Of a stretch of DNA of 64,000 nt, positions 1-9,045 are shown in pieces. Where the stretch lies: assembly GCF_007993865.1 (NCBI RefSeq), contig NZ_VIUH01000002.1, positions 186,001 to 250,000 of the forward strand, given 5' to 3'. Positions within the stretch are counted from its first letter, which is position 1; each line of letters begins with the position of its first letter. Position numbers and translations under genes: made by a program. The notes below the pieces were generated by a model. That model was not told where the DNA came from. It saw only the letters and a program-made list of their open reading frames with translations, and searched no databases. This stretch comes from Pseudomonas sp. SJZ079. Lineage in GTDB: Bacteria; Pseudomonadota; Gammaproteobacteria; Pseudomonadales; Pseudomonadaceae.

Positions 1-1568
1 CGGGCTTGCAGGCGCGCGGCGTCCGCCGCCTGGCCGTGCACCTGGAAGATGCCGCCGAACTGGCGACTGCCCTGCTCGGTGCCTGGCGCGCCGGGGCCAA
101 GGTGCTGCTGCCGGCCGACCTGCAAGGGCAAACCCGCCAGCGCCTGAGCCCGCACGTCGACCTCTGGCTCAGCGAACAAGACGGTGACGCCAGTCTGGCC
201 AGCCTGCTGGGCGAACCCCTGCCGGGCGCCGTGCTGGCGCTGGATGACTGTGCGCTGACCCTGTGCACTTCGGGCTCCAGTGGCGAGGCCAAGCTGATCG
301 ACAAAAACCTGCGCCAGCTGGGCAATGAAGTCCGCGCCCTCGAGCACTTGTGGGGCGCCGGGCTGGGCCAGGCCTGCATCGTCGGCAGCGTGGCCGCGCA
401 ACATATCTACGGCCTGCTGTTCCGGGTGCTCTGGCCGCTGTGCGCCGGACGGCCGTTCGTCCGCCGCGCCCAGCCGTTCCCGGAAGACCTGCAGCGCGTC
501 AGCCTGGAACAACCCGACTTTGTCTGGATTGCCAGCCCGGCCCTGCTCAAACGCATGGGCGACAACCTCGACTGGCCGGCGCTGAGCCGCGTGCGCCGGG
601 TATTTTCCTCTGGCGGCGCCCTGCCCCTGCAGGCCGCGCGGCAGTTGCGCGACAGCCTCGGCCAGTGGCCGACCGAGATCTTCGGCAGTTCGGAGACCGG
701 TGGCATCGCCTGGCGCCAGGGCGGCGAGCTGTGGCGGCCATTCGCCGGTGTGCGCGCCAGCCTGAACAGTGCAGGCGCGCTGCGTATCGCGTCGCCGTAC
801 CTGCCCAGCGGGCATATCGAGCAGACCGCCGATGGCGCCAGACTCGAGGCCGACGGACGCTTCGAGCTGCTGGGGCGCCTCGACCGCATCGTCAAGCTGG
901 AAGAACAACGCATTTCCCTGCCCATGCTCGAACAGGCGCTGGCCAGTCATCCCTGGGTCGAAGACGCGCGTCTCGGCGTGATCCAGACCAATCGCGCCTA
1001 CCTGGGTGCGCTGGTCGCCTTGAGCGACGCCGGCCTGCACGCCCTGCGTAACCAGGGTCGCCGCACCCTGACCGGGCGACTGCGCCAGCACCTCGGCGAA
1101 CACTGCGCCGCGCTGGCGCTGCCACGCCGCTGGCGTCTGGTCCGTCAGCTGCCGCTGAACGCTCAGGGCAAGCTGCCGCAAGCCGAGCTGGAGACTCACC
1201 TGTCTGCCCCGCGCACCCAGCAACCGCAGCTGCTCGGCCAGCGCGAAGCGGACGCTCAGTGGCACCTCGAGCTGGAGGTGCCGCTGGATCTGGCCCACTT
1301 CACCGGGCACTTCCCGCAAACCCCGGTGCTGCCCGGCGTAGTGCAGATCGACTGGGCGCAGCAGCTGGCGCGGCAACTGTTCCCTGAGCTGCCGCCACGC
1401 TTCTGCGGCATGGAAGTGCTGAAATTCCAGCAGCTGGTGCGCCCCGGCGATCGCCTGCAGCTGTCGCTGCGCTTCGACGCCTGCCGCGGCAAGCTGTATT
1501 TCGCCTACCGCAACGGCGAGGCGGCCTGTTCCTCGGGGCGCATCCTACTGGCGGCCGCCCATGCGTAA
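1..1568 (+). CDS. Acyl/aryl-AMP ligase fused to ApeI-type hotdog dehydratase (5' end outside window)
   Basis: The reading frame is already open at base 3, so the N-terminus lies upstream. The first two thirds form an ANL-superfamily adenylating enzyme: a phosphate-binding loop ([11 protein letters not shown], about 265-297), an SSETGG motif near 690, a [14 protein letters not shown] hinge near 870-915 and an NAQGKL motif carrying the likely catalytic lysine near 1160. From about 1255 a separate hotdog-fold domain begins ([17 protein letters not shown]), typical of the ApeI 3-hydroxyacyl-ACP dehydratase. In E. coli-type aryl polyene clusters these are ApeH and ApeI; here they are one polypeptide. 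The ligase probably loads the aryl starter acid and the second domain dehydrates chain intermediates. Its stop codon overlaps the glycosyltransferase start by 8 bp. Confidence 0.85.
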   Translation, partial: GLQARGVRRLAVHLEDAAELATALLGAWRAGAKVLLPADLQGQTRQRLSPHVDLWLSEQDGDASLASLLGEPLPGAVLALDDCALTLCTSGSSGEAKLIDKNLRQLGNEVRALEHLWGAGLGQACIVGSVAAQHIYGLLFRVLWPLCAGRPFVRRAQPFPEDLQRVSLEQPDFVWIASPALLKRMGDNLDWPALSRVRRVFSSGGALPLQAARQLRDSLGQWPTEIFGSSETGGIAWRQGGELWRPFAGVRASLNSAGALRIASPYLPSGHIEQTADGARLEADGRFELLGRLDRIVKLEEQRISLPMLEQALASHPWVEDARLGVIQTNRAYLGALVALSDAGLHALRNQGRRTLTGRLRQHLGEHCAALALPRRWRLVRQLPLNAQGKLPQAELETHLSAPRTQQPQLLGQREADAQWHLELEVPLDLAHFTGHFPQTPVLPGVVQIDWAQQLARQLFPELPPRFCGMEVLKFQQLVRPGDRLQLSLRFDACRGKLYFAYRNGEAACSSGRILLAAAHA

Positions 1569-2439
1569 GGAGCCCCTTAACAGCGTTGGCGAGGCAGTCA
1601 GCGCCAGGCAAGAACGGGCGAAGAAGCGCAGTTTACCGGCGTTAAATGAGCATTCTGAGCCTGTTCTTAACGCAGCGATGGCAACGCAGGTAGCTTTTCA
1701 GGGGCTCCACAAGCCCTGCGCGGTGATCCCGGTGTACAACCACGAACAGGCCCTGGCCCAGGTGGTGCAGGCCCTGCGCGCCAGTGGCTGGCCCTGCGTG
1801 CTGGTCGACGATGGCTCCCATCCCGGCTGTGCGCGAGTGATCGAACAGGTGGTGGCGCAGACCGCCAGCCACCTGCTGCGCCTGCCGAGCAACCAGGGCA
1901 AGGGCGGCGCGGTGATGGCCGGTCTGCGTGAAGCCGCGCGCCTGGGCTACAGCCATGCGCTGCAGGTCGACGCCGACGGCCAGCACGACCTGGACAACCT
2001 CGGCGACTTTCTCGCTGCCTCGCAGGCCCATCCCCAGGCGCTGATCTGCGGCTACCCGCGCTACGACGCCAGCGTGCCCAAGAGCCGCCTCTACGCCCGC
2101 TACCTGACCCATGTCTGGGTGTGGATCAACAGCCTGTCGCTGCACATCCGCGACTCCATGTGCGGCTTTCGCATCTACCCGCTGACGCCGACCCTGGCCT
2201 TGCTCGACACGGTGACGATCGGCAAGCGCATGGACTTCGACACGGACATCCTGGTGCGCCTGAGCTGGCGCAATCAGCCGATGCGCTGGTTGCCGGTGCG
2301 CGTGCATTACCCGGCGGACGGCGTCTCGCATTTCCGCCTGCTGGAAGACAACCTGCTGATCTCCAGGATGCACGCCAGGCTGTTCTTCGGCATGCTCTGG
2401 CGCGCCCCGCAGCTGCTCTGGCGCAGGTGGCGCGGATGA
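1561..2439 (+). CDS. Family 2 glycosyltransferase of the APE cluster with an element-derived N-terminal extension
   Basis: The catalytic domain starts around residue 50 with a GT-A fold: CAVIPVYNHEQAL, VLVDDGSHPG, the GKGGAVMAG segment and QVDADGQHD, which holds the metal-binding DxD-like motif. The enzyme probably glycosylates the polyene or its lipid anchor; this is inferred from context, since GT2 and LpxL-like acyltransferase domains occur together in ApeJ-type proteins. The encoded 292 residues exceed the roughly 245 expected. Codons 3-50 are a repeat element inserted in frame (see 1569-1708). Reading ATG-CGT-AAG at 1561 directly into AAG-CCC-TGC at 1711 restores a normal start (MRKPCAVIPVYN), and ATGCGTAA is the same 8-bp overlap seen at 4883. 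ATG 1678, inside the element, is an alternative start. The stop overlaps the next ATG (ATGA). Confidence 0.85.
   Translation: MRKEPLNSVGEAVSARQERAKKRSLPALNEHSEPVLNAAMATQVAFQGLHKPCAVIPVYNHEQALAQVVQALRASGWPCVLVDDGSHPGCARVIEQVVAQTASHLLRLPSNQGKGGAVMAGLREAARLGYSHALQVDADGQHDLDNLGDFLAASQAHPQALICGYPRYDASVPKSRLYARYLTHVWVWINSLSLHIRDSMCGFRIYPLTPTLALLDTVTIGKRMDFDTDILVRLSWRNQPMRWLPVRVHYPADGVSHFRLLEDNLLISRMHARLFFGMLWRAPQLLWRRWRG
1569..1708. repeat. 140-bp palindrome-ended repeat (MITE-like) inserted in frame in the glycosyltransferase
   Basis: The element begins with GGAGCCCCT (1569-1577) and ends with its exact reverse complement AGGGGCTCC (1700-1708). It starts directly after the stop codon of the upstream gene. 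Its interior shares ordered blocks with the tatA-tatB element at 57267: GGCGAG, AGGCAAG, GGCGAAGAA.GCG.AGTTT, TAAAT.AGCA, a CAGC(G)AT block and CGCAG. It encodes no transposase. Relative to the reconstructed ancestral junction it adds 144 bp, a multiple of three, with no stop in the glycosyltransferase frame. I see no clear target-site duplication. Confidence 0.7.
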
Positions 2440-3368
2440 ACCCACAGCACTGGGCCCAGCACCAGGAACGCGGCAGCTTCCTGCTGATGCGCTTGACCGC
2501 CTGGGCCACGCGCCACCTCGGCCGGCGCCTGCTCAGCCCGCTGCTGCACCTGATCGTGCTGTACTTCTTCCTGTTCGGTCGCCGCGCCCGCCAGAGCATC
2601 TGGGACTATCAGCGGCGGCTGGCGCTCTGGAGCGGTCGCGAGGCCCTGCGCCCGAGCCTGCGCTCGGTGTTCGGCCAATTCATGGCCTTCGCCGACGCCC
2701 TGCTGGACAAGCTCGACGTGTGGAACGGTCGCCTGCGCCTGGAACAGATCGAGATCCGCGACCCGGCCAACCTGCGCGCACAGCTGCAGGGCCCGCGCGG
2801 ACAGATGCTGGTCGGCGCGCACCTGGGCAACCTCGAGGTGTGCCGCGCCCTGGCCGAACTCGGCGAGCAAGTGCAGATGAATGTCCTGGTGCACACCAAA
2901 CACGCCGCCCAGTTCAACCGCCTGCTCGGCCAGGCCGGCGCCAGCCACCTGCGGCTGATCCAGGTCAGCGAGCTGGACCCGGCGATCATGCTGCAACTGA
3001 GCCAGCGCCTGGAACGTGGCGAATGGCTGGCCATCGCCGGTGACCGCGTGCCGTTGCATGGCGCGCGCAAGACCCGGGTGGACTTCCTCGGCCAGCCCGC
3101 CGATCTGCCGCAAGGCCCCTGGCTGCTGGCCGGATTGCTGCAATGCCCGATCAACCTGCTGTTTTGCCTGAAACAGGCACAGCGCTATCAACTGACCCTG
3201 GAACCCTTCGCCGAACGCATCGAATGGCGCCGCAGCGAACGCGAGCAGGTGATCCGCGGCTGGGCCCAACGCTATGCCGATCGCCTCGGCCATCACTGCC
3301 TGCAAGCGCCGCAGCAATGGTTCAACTTCTTCCCTTTCTGGAATAGCCATGACGACACACCAGCCTGA
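2436..3368 (+). CDS. LpxL/HtrB-like lysophospholipid acyltransferase of the APE cluster
   Basis: A 310-residue membrane-associated acyltransferase starting at ATG 2436, which overlaps the glycosyltransferase stop (ATGA). A hydrophobic segment near residues 30-50 (LLSPLLHLIVLYFFLF) should anchor it to the inner membrane. The HLGNLE motif about 130 residues in is the His-x4-acidic catalytic signature of the LpxL/LpxM family, and AGDRVP with downstream DFLGQPADLPQGP matches the substrate-binding blocks of the family. Its probable role is to add a fatty acyl or polyenoyl chain to the glycosylated lipid anchor, which is inference from the cluster. The nearest alternative is a lipid A late acyltransferase, but the position inside the APE operon argues against that. 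The 3' end overlaps the ammonia-lyase start by 20 bp. Confidence 0.83.
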   Translation: MNPQHWAQHQERGSFLLMRLTAWATRHLGRRLLSPLLHLIVLYFFLFGRRARQSIWDYQRRLALWSGREALRPSLRSVFGQFMAFADALLDKLDVWNGRLRLEQIEIRDPANLRAQLQGPRGQMLVGAHLGNLEVCRALAELGEQVQMNVLVHTKHAAQFNRLLGQAGASHLRLIQVSELDPAIMLQLSQRLERGEWLAIAGDRVPLHGARKTRVDFLGQPADLPQGPWLLAGLLQCPINLLFCLKQAQRYQLTLEPFAERIEWRRSEREQVIRGWAQRYADRLGHHCLQAPQQWFNFFPFWNSHDDTPA

Positions 3369-4890
3369 AGCCGTCGTATTCGGCGAGCGCCCGCTGAGCA
3401 TCGAGCAGGTAGTCAGCCTCGCTCAGGGCCACAGCGCCACGCAGCTGCAAAGCGATAACGCCTTCCGCCAACGCATCGCCAAGGGCGCGCAGTTCCTCGA
3501 CTCGCTGCTGGATAAAGAGGGCGTGATCTACGGCGTCACCACCGGCTATGGCGACTCCTGCGTGGTCGCGGTGCCGCTGCATCAGGTCGAGGCGCTGCCG
3601 CGCCACCTGTATACCTTCCACGGCTGCGGCCTGGGCAAACTGCTCGACCCGGCGGCCACCCGCGCGGTGTTGGCGGCGCGTTTGCAGTCGCTGTGCCAGG
3701 GCGTGTCCGGGGTGCGCATCGAGCTGCTGCAGCGCCTGCAGGCCTTTCTCGACTACGACATCCTGCCGCAGATCCCGGAGGAGGGTTCGGTCGGCGCCAG
3801 CGGCGACCTGACCCCGCTGTCCTACGTCGCCGCCACCCTCAGCGGCGAGCGCGAGGTGCTCTACCGCGGCGTGGTGCGCAGCTCCGCCGAGGTGCATGCC
3901 GAGCTGGACTGGCAGCCGCTGACCCTGCGCCCGAAAGAAGCCCTGGCGCTGATGAACGGCACCGCGGTGATGACCGGGCTGGCCTGCCTGGCGTTCTCCA
4001 GGGCCGACTACCTGCTCAAGCTGGCCAGCCGCATCACCGCGCTCAACGTAGTGGCGCTGGCCGGCAACCCGGAACACTTCGACGAGCGCCTGTTCGCCGC
4101 CAAACCGCATCCGGGGCAGATGCAGGTGGCTGCCTGGCTGCGCCAGGACCTCGCCATCGATGCGCCGACGCCGCCGTTGCACCGCCTGCAGGACCGCTAC
4201 TCGCTGCGCTGCGCACCGCACGTGCTGGGGGTCATGGCCGACAGCCTGGGGCTGCTGCGGCAATTCATCGAAATCGAACTGAACAGTGCCAACGACAACC
4301 CGTTGATCGACGCCGAGGCCGAGCGCGTGCTGCACGGTGGACACTTCTACGGCGGGCATATCGCCTTCGCCATGGACAGCCTGAAAAACCTGGTGGGCAA
4401 CGTCGCCGACCTGCTCGACCGGCAGCTCGCCCTGCTGGTGGATGCGCGCTACAACCACGGTCTGCCGAGCAACCTGTCCGGCGCCCCGGCGGCGACCGCG
4501 ATGATCAACCACGGTTTCAAGGCCGTGCAGATCGGCGCCAGCGCCTGGACCGCCGAAGCGCTGAAAAACGGCATGCCGGCCAGCCTGTTCTCGCGCTCCA
4601 CCGAATGCCACAACCAGGACAAGGTGAGCATGGGCACCATCGCCGCCCGCGACGCCTTGCGCAGCCTGGAGCTGACCGAACAGGTCGCCGCCGCCACCCT
4701 GCTGGCCGCCAACCAGGGCGTCTGGCTGCGCCTGCGCGACGAACCGCGCCAGCTGCCGGCGCCGCTGGCCGAAATGCGCGCACAACTGGCCAGTGATTTT
4801 CCACCGGTGATCGAAGACCGCGCCCTGGAAGGCGAGCTGCGCCTGTGCCTTGAGCGTATCCGCGCGCAGCACTGGAGGCTGTATGCGTAA
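3349..4890 (+). CDS. Aromatic amino acid ammonia-lyase (HAL/TAL/PAL family)
   Basis: A full-length 513-residue MIO-dependent lyase. The Ala150-Ser151-Gly152 triad that cyclises to the MIO cofactor is present (GSVGASGDLTPLSYVA). Other family signatures are GVTTGYGDS with the catalytic Tyr, NGTAVMTGLA, QDRYSLRCAPHVLG, SANDNPLID and YNHGLPSNLSG. The substrate-selectivity loop reads LYTFHGCGLG, with Phe-His where histidine lyases usually have Ser-His, so the substrate cannot be named with certainty. It is not in a hut operon. In this context it may deaminate tyrosine or phenylalanine to an aryl-acrylate starter for the polyene, as proposed for flexirubin-type clusters. Start ATG 3349 lies inside the end of the acyltransferase gene; the stop overlaps the thioesterase start. 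Confidence 0.85.
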   Translation: MTTHQPEAVVFGERPLSIEQVVSLAQGHSATQLQSDNAFRQRIAKGAQFLDSLLDKEGVIYGVTTGYGDSCVVAVPLHQVEALPRHLYTFHGCGLGKLLDPAATRAVLAARLQSLCQGVSGVRIELLQRLQAFLDYDILPQIPEEGSVGASGDLTPLSYVAATLSGEREVLYRGVVRSSAEVHAELDWQPLTLRPKEALALMNGTAVMTGLACLAFSRADYLLKLASRITALNVVALAGNPEHFDERLFAAKPHPGQMQVAAWLRQDLAIDAPTPPLHRLQDRYSLRCAPHVLGVMADSLGLLRQFIEIELNSANDNPLIDAEAERVLHGGHFYGGHIAFAMDSLKNLVGNVADLLDRQLALLVDARYNHGLPSNLSGAPAATAMINHGFKAVQIGASAWTAEALKNGMPASLFSRSTECHNQDKVSMGTIAARDALRSLELTEQVAAATLLAANQGVWLRLRDEPRQLPAPLAEMRAQLASDFPPVIEDRALEGELRLCLERIRAQHWRLYA

Positions 4891-5308
4891 AGCTGGCGTG
4901 CTGCAGGCCGAGGTCGAAATCCTCGTGCCGTTCTTCGACGTCGACTCGATGGAGGTGGTCTGGCACGGGCATTACGTCAAGTACCTGGAAGTCGCGCGCT
5001 GCGCCCTGCTCGAGCGCCTCGAGCACAACTACACGCAGATGCGCGCAGCCGGCTACGCCTGGCCGATCATCGACCTGCAGCTGCGCTACATACGCGGCGC
5101 GCAATTCGGCCAACGCATCATCGTGCGCGCCGACCTGATCGAGTGGCAGAACCGCCTGAAGATCAACTACCTGATCTGCGACGCCGTCAGCGGCGAACGC
5201 CTGACCCGCGCCAGCACGGTGCAGGTGGCGGTGGACATCGCCAGCCGCGAGATGCAACTGGCCTCGCCCAAGGTGTTCGTCACGGCCGTGGAGCAGGCAC
5301 TCGCATGA
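4883..5308 (+). CDS. apeK: ApeK-like acyl-CoA/ACP thioesterase (4HBT hotdog)
   Basis: A 141-residue single hotdog domain. The DVDSMEVVWHGHYVKYLEVAR stretch, written here in part only, carries the 4-hydroxybenzoyl-CoA thioesterase signature with the active-site Asp region followed by VWHG.Y. Thioesterases of this type (ApeK) sit in aryl polyene clusters beside the ApeI dehydratase and are thought to release or proofread polyene chains. The start at ATG 4883 overlaps the lyase stop in the sequence ATGCGTAA; the stop at 5308 overlaps the next ATG by 4 bp. No signal peptide, so it is cytosolic. Confidence 0.85.
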   Translation: MRKAGVLQAEVEILVPFFDVDSMEVVWHGHYVKYLEVARCALLERLEHNYTQMRAAGYAWPIIDLQLRYIRGAQFGQRIIVRADLIEWQNRLKINYLICDAVSGERLTRASTVQVAVDIASREMQLASPKVFVTAVEQALA

Positions 5309-5898
5309 TCCGCGCGCTACTGCTGGCCGGCCTGCTGCTGTGCGCGTCCTTGGCCCAGGCCTTCGACCTCGAGCAACTGAGTGCCCAACTGGCCAAACCA
5401 GCGCTAGTGCGCGGCCCCTTCATCCAGGAGAAACACCTGCGCGCCCTGCCCCAGCCACTGACCAGCAAGGGCCGGTTCGTCCTGTCTGCCGAGCACGGCC
5501 TGCTCTGGCAACTGCGCAGCCCACTGCACCAGGACTACCGCATCGACGCCAACGGCATCGCCCGGCGCACCGAGCAGGGCTGGCAACGGCAAGCCGGGCA
5601 GGACAGCGCCGGGCAACAGAGCCGGCTGTTTCTCGCCGTGCTCAAGGGCGATCACGCCGGCCTGGCCCGCGATTTCGAGCTGCACCTCGGCGGCAGCGCC
5701 GACGCCTGGCAACTCAGCCTGACCCCACGCTCCTTGCTGCTGAAACAGGTTTTCCGCGTCATCCAGATTCAGGGCGGCGCGCTGGTCGAGCGCATCGAGC
5801 TGCAGGAAACCCAGGGCGACAGCACCCTGTTGCGCCTGCCAGACAGCCAGCCGGGCGACAGCCTAAGCCCCCAGGAGCGCCACGACTTTGCCGATTGA
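5305..5898 (+). CDS. LolA-like outer-membrane lipoprotein carrier protein of the APE cluster
   Basis: A 197-residue secreted protein with an N-terminal signal peptide (MIRALLLAGLLLCASLAQA, then Phe). The mature part has the LolA-like features RGPFIQEKHLRALPQPLTSKG and GLLWQLRSP, a beta-rich half-barrel fold that binds acyl chains. Within APE clusters this class (often called ApeL) is believed to ferry the lipid-linked pigment across the periplasm together with the MMPL exporter encoded next. It is distinct from the housekeeping LolA. The gene overlaps the thioesterase by 4 bp and the exporter by 11 bp. No cysteine follows the signal peptide, so it should be soluble. Confidence 0.8.
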   Translation: MIRALLLAGLLLCASLAQAFDLEQLSAQLAKPALVRGPFIQEKHLRALPQPLTSKGRFVLSAEHGLLWQLRSPLHQDYRIDANGIARRTEQGWQRQAGQDSAGQQSRLFLAVLKGDHAGLARDFELHLGGSADAWQLSLTPRSLLLKQVFRVIQIQGGALVERIELQETQGDSTLLRLPDSQPGDSLSPQERHDFAD

Positions 5899-8320
5899 GC
5901 GCTACCTGCCACGACTGTTCGGCGTGCTGTTGCTGGCCCTGCTGGCCCTGACCGCCTGGCAATGGCGCAACGGCCCACCGCTGGCGACCAGCCTGCTGAG
6001 CCTGCTGCCGCATGGCGCCGGTGACCAGCTGGTGCAGCGCGCCGAGCAGCGCATGCAGGAACCGCTGAACCGTGAGGTGCTGCTGTTGATCGGCCACCCG
6101 CAGCGCGAACAGGCCATCGAACTGGTGCGCCAGGTCGCCGAGGACTGGCGCAGCTCCGAACGCTTCGCCCAACTGCAGTGGCGCCTGGACAGCGACCTCA
6201 GCGCCCTGCGCCAGCAGTTGCGCAGCAGCCGCCTGGACCTGTTGCCGGCGGCCACTCGAGCGCAGCTGATCGAGCAGCCCGAGGCCTTTATCCAGCAGCG
6301 CGCCGCGCAACTGTTCGACGCCTTCGCCGGCTACAGCCTGCTGCCGCTCGAACAGGACTGGCTGGGTCTCGGCGCCCGCGCCCAGCAGACGCTCAACCCG
6401 CAGCACCGTATTCAGGCCGATCTCGGCAGCGGCGTCCTGCTGCTGCAGGACCGGGGCATGACCTGGGCGCTGTTGCGCGCACGCACCCGGGATGGCGCCT
6501 TCGACCTGCAGGCCCCGGCGGAGATCGCCGCCGCCGTACACCGCGCACGCGACACGGTCGGCGCCCAGGGCGGCCAACTGCTGGCCGCCAGCGGCATGCT
6601 CTACGCCGCCGCCGGCCAAGCCACGGCCGCACGCGAAATCAGCTGGATCGGTGGCGGCGCCCTGCTCGCGACGTTGCTGTTGCTGCTGCTGGCCTACCGC
6701 CGCGCACGGGTGCTGGTCAGCCTGCTGCCGGTCGGCGTGGCGCTGCTCGCCGGCAGCAGCGCCTGCGTGCTGCTGTTCGGCCAGGTCAACATCATGACCC
6801 TGGTCCTCGGCACCAGCCTGATCGGCGTGGCGCTGGACTTTGCCCAGCACTATCTGAGTAAAAGCTGGGGCCAGAGTAACTGGCACAGCTGGAGCGCCCT
6901 GCGTGCGACCCTGCCCGGCCTCAGCCTGAGCCTGGCGACCAACCTGATCGGCTACCTGGCGCTGGCCTTCACCCCCTTCCCGGCGCTGAGCCAAGTCGCG
7001 GTGTTTTCCGCCGCCGGCCTGATTGCCGCTTACCTCTGCGCGGTGTGCCTGCTACCGGCCTGGCTCAGCGGCCTGCGCCTGAGCCCCGCGCCGGCGCTGC
7101 TCGGCGGCAGTCAGCGCCTGCTGGCCTGGCGGGCAGCGTTGCTCGCCAAAATCGGCAACGGGCCACTGCTCGGGCTGCTGGCGTTGTTCTGCGTCGGCGG
7201 CCTGCTGCAACTGCACACCCAGAACGACCTGCGCCAATGGCTGGGTCAGCAGCCGCAGTTGCTCGCCGAGGCTAGGCAGATCGCCGAGCTGACCGGGCAA
7301 CAGCCCACCAGCCAGTTCTTCCTGGTGCGCGCCGCCGACCCGCAGCAACTGCTGCAACGCCAGGCCACGCTGAGCGCACGCCTGGATCAGGTCGTGGCCA
7401 GCGACCAGCTGCGCAGCTACCGCTCGCTCAACCAGCTGCTCGCCCCGGCCAGCCAACAACCGGCGCTGCGCGAGGCCCTACAGGCCTTGCCGCAGCACTG
7501 GCAACCATTGCTGGCCGCCGGCATTCCCGAAGCCGCCTTGCGCGCGGAACTCGAACAGCTGCTGGAGACACCGCCCATCAGCCTCGAACAGGCCCTCGCC
7601 GGCCCGCTCGGCGAGGCCTGGCGCCCGCTCTGGCTGGGCCGCAGCGACAACGGCGTGGCCGGTCTGATCAGATTGCAAGGCCCGGCCGACATGGCCGCCT
7701 TACGCGCGGCGGCCGAAGGCCTCGACGGCGTGCAACTGGTCGATCGCCTGGGCGAGCTGAACGGCCTGTTCGCCGCCACCCAACTGAGCGCCGCCGAGCT
7801 CAAGCTGGCGTCCTGCGCCGCGATCCTGCTGCTGCTGAGCCTGCCGTTCGGCCTGCGTGGCGCCCTGCGGGTGGTCTGCCTGCCGCTGCTGGCGGCCCTG
7901 ACCGCGCTGGCCTGCCTCGGTTGGCTCGGCCAGCCGCTGACCCTGTTCAGCCTGTTCGGCCTGCTGCTGATCACCGCCATCGGCGTCGACTACGCGATCC
8001 TCATGCGCGAGAACATCGGCGGCCCGGCGGTCAGCCTGCTCGGCACCCTGCTCGCGGCCCTGACCAGCTGGCTGTCCTTCGGCCTGCTGCTGGTCAGCCA
8101 GACCCCGGTGATTGCCAACTTCGGCCTGGCGGTCAGCCTTGGCCTGTTCTTCTGTTTCCTGCTGGCACCCTGGGCCAGTCCGGCCACGCGCCGCGGCACG
8201 ACGCAGACCACTGACCAGACCGCCATTCCCTGGGATGAACTCAGCCGCCCAATGGCCAACCCCAGCACCGACGGGTGCCCGCCGCGGGCTGTGCCGCAGC
8301 TTGATAAGGACTGTCAATGA
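5888..8320 (+). CDS. apeM: MMPL/RND-family exporter of the APE cluster
   Basis: An 810-residue RND-superfamily membrane protein with the MMPL topology: one N-terminal helix, a long periplasmic loop (about residues 30-245), five helices from GGGALLATLLLLLLAYRRA onward, a second periplasmic loop (about 440-630) and five more helices. The conserved VLGTSLIGVALDFAQHYL and ITAIGVDYAILMREN segments occupy helix 4 and its symmetric mate, with the aspartates expected for proton coupling. Probable role: transferring the polyene lipid out of the inner membrane to the LolA-like carrier. Translation starts at TTG 5888, preceded by AGGAG at about 5874. The polar C-terminal tail after the last helix is longer than usual. 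The stop overlaps the methyltransferase ATG. Confidence 0.85.
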   Translation: MPIERYLPRLFGVLLLALLALTAWQWRNGPPLATSLLSLLPHGAGDQLVQRAEQRMQEPLNREVLLLIGHPQREQAIELVRQVAEDWRSSERFAQLQWRLDSDLSALRQQLRSSRLDLLPAATRAQLIEQPEAFIQQRAAQLFDAFAGYSLLPLEQDWLGLGARAQQTLNPQHRIQADLGSGVLLLQDRGMTWALLRARTRDGAFDLQAPAEIAAAVHRARDTVGAQGGQLLAASGMLYAAAGQATAAREISWIGGGALLATLLLLLLAYRRARVLVSLLPVGVALLAGSSACVLLFGQVNIMTLVLGTSLIGVALDFAQHYLSKSWGQSNWHSWSALRATLPGLSLSLATNLIGYLALAFTPFPALSQVAVFSAAGLIAAYLCAVCLLPAWLSGLRLSPAPALLGGSQRLLAWRAALLAKIGNGPLLGLLALFCVGGLLQLHTQNDLRQWLGQQPQLLAEARQIAELTGQQPTSQFFLVRAADPQQLLQRQATLSARLDQVVASDQLRSYRSLNQLLAPASQQPALREALQALPQHWQPLLAAGIPEAALRAELEQLLETPPISLEQALAGPLGEAWRPLWLGRSDNGVAGLIRLQGPADMAALRAAAEGLDGVQLVDRLGELNGLFAATQLSAAELKLASCAAILLLLSLPFGLRGALRVVCLPLLAALTALACLGWLGQPLTLFSLFGLLLITAIGVDYAILMRENIGGPAVSLLGTLLAALTSWLSFGLLLVSQTPVIANFGLAVSLGLFFCFLLAPWASPATRRGTTQTTDQTAIPWDELSRPMANPSTDGCPPRAVPQLDKDCQ

Positions 8321-9045
8321 ACCGCGCCGCCACCAGCTATGTCGAAGAAACCCCGTTCGGTTTCTGGTTCCTGCAGAGCCATGTCTGGCGGCACCACGTG
8401 CTGCGCGTGGCGATCGACGACCTCAAGCGCCTGATCGACGCGCCGCGGCCCAGCGCACCGGTGCTGCTGGATGCCGGCTGCGGCCAGGGCAAATCCTTCG
8501 GCCTGCTCAACGCGGCCTTCCAGCCGGCACAACTGATCGGCCTGGATGCCGACCCGCACAGCCTCGCCTGCTCGCGCGCCGAGGCCGAGCGCCTGGGCCT
8601 GGACGTGCAGCTGATCGCCAGCGATTGCGCGGCGATCCAGCTGGCCGATGCCAGCGTCGACCTGCTGTTCTGTCACCAGACCTTCCACCACCTGGTCGAA
8701 CAGGACAAAGCCCTGGCCGAGTTCTGGCGAGTGCTCAAACCCGGCGGCCTGCTGCTGTTCGCCGAATCGACCAAGTTCTACATCGACACCTGGGTGATCC
8801 GCTGGCTGTTCCGCCACCCCATGCAGGTGCAGAAGAGCGCCGCGGAGTACCTGGCCATGCTGCGCGCTCAGGGTTTCGTGTTTAGCGAGCACAATGTCGC
8901 CTACCCCTATCTGTGGTGGAGCCGCGCCAAGGACTTCGGCCTCTTGGAGCGCTCGGGGCTGCGCCAGCCCAAGCCGTTCGGTCAGCGCGACGAGACCCTG
9001 GTCAACGTGGTGGCGCGCAAGCCGCTGGAGCCAGTCGTACGATGA
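8317..9045 (+). CDS. Class I SAM-dependent methyltransferase of the APE cluster
   Basis: A 242-residue cytosolic protein with a Rossmann methyltransferase core. Motif I is VLLDAGCGQGKSFG near residue 50, the acidic ribose-binding residue is in LIGLDADPHSL, and motif IV is DLLFCHQTFHHLV. The post-core LKPGGLLLFAEST matches UbiE/MenG-like methyltransferase_11 domains. Known aryl polyenes carry a methyl on the aryl ring and/or an O-methyl, so ring methylation of the starter or chain is the likely reaction; the position methylated cannot be deduced. The ATG overlaps the exporter stop, and its own stop overlaps the next ATG. Confidence 0.8.
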   Translation: MNRAATSYVEETPFGFWFLQSHVWRHHVLRVAIDDLKRLIDAPRPSAPVLLDAGCGQGKSFGLLNAAFQPAQLIGLDADPHSLACSRAEAERLGLDVQLIASDCAAIQLADASVDLLFCHQTFHHLVEQDKALAEFWRVLKPGGLLLFAESTKFYIDTWVIRWLFRHPMQVQKSAAEYLAMLRAQGFVFSEHNVAYPYLWWSRAKDFGLLERSGLRQPKPFGQRDETLVNVVARKPLEPVVR

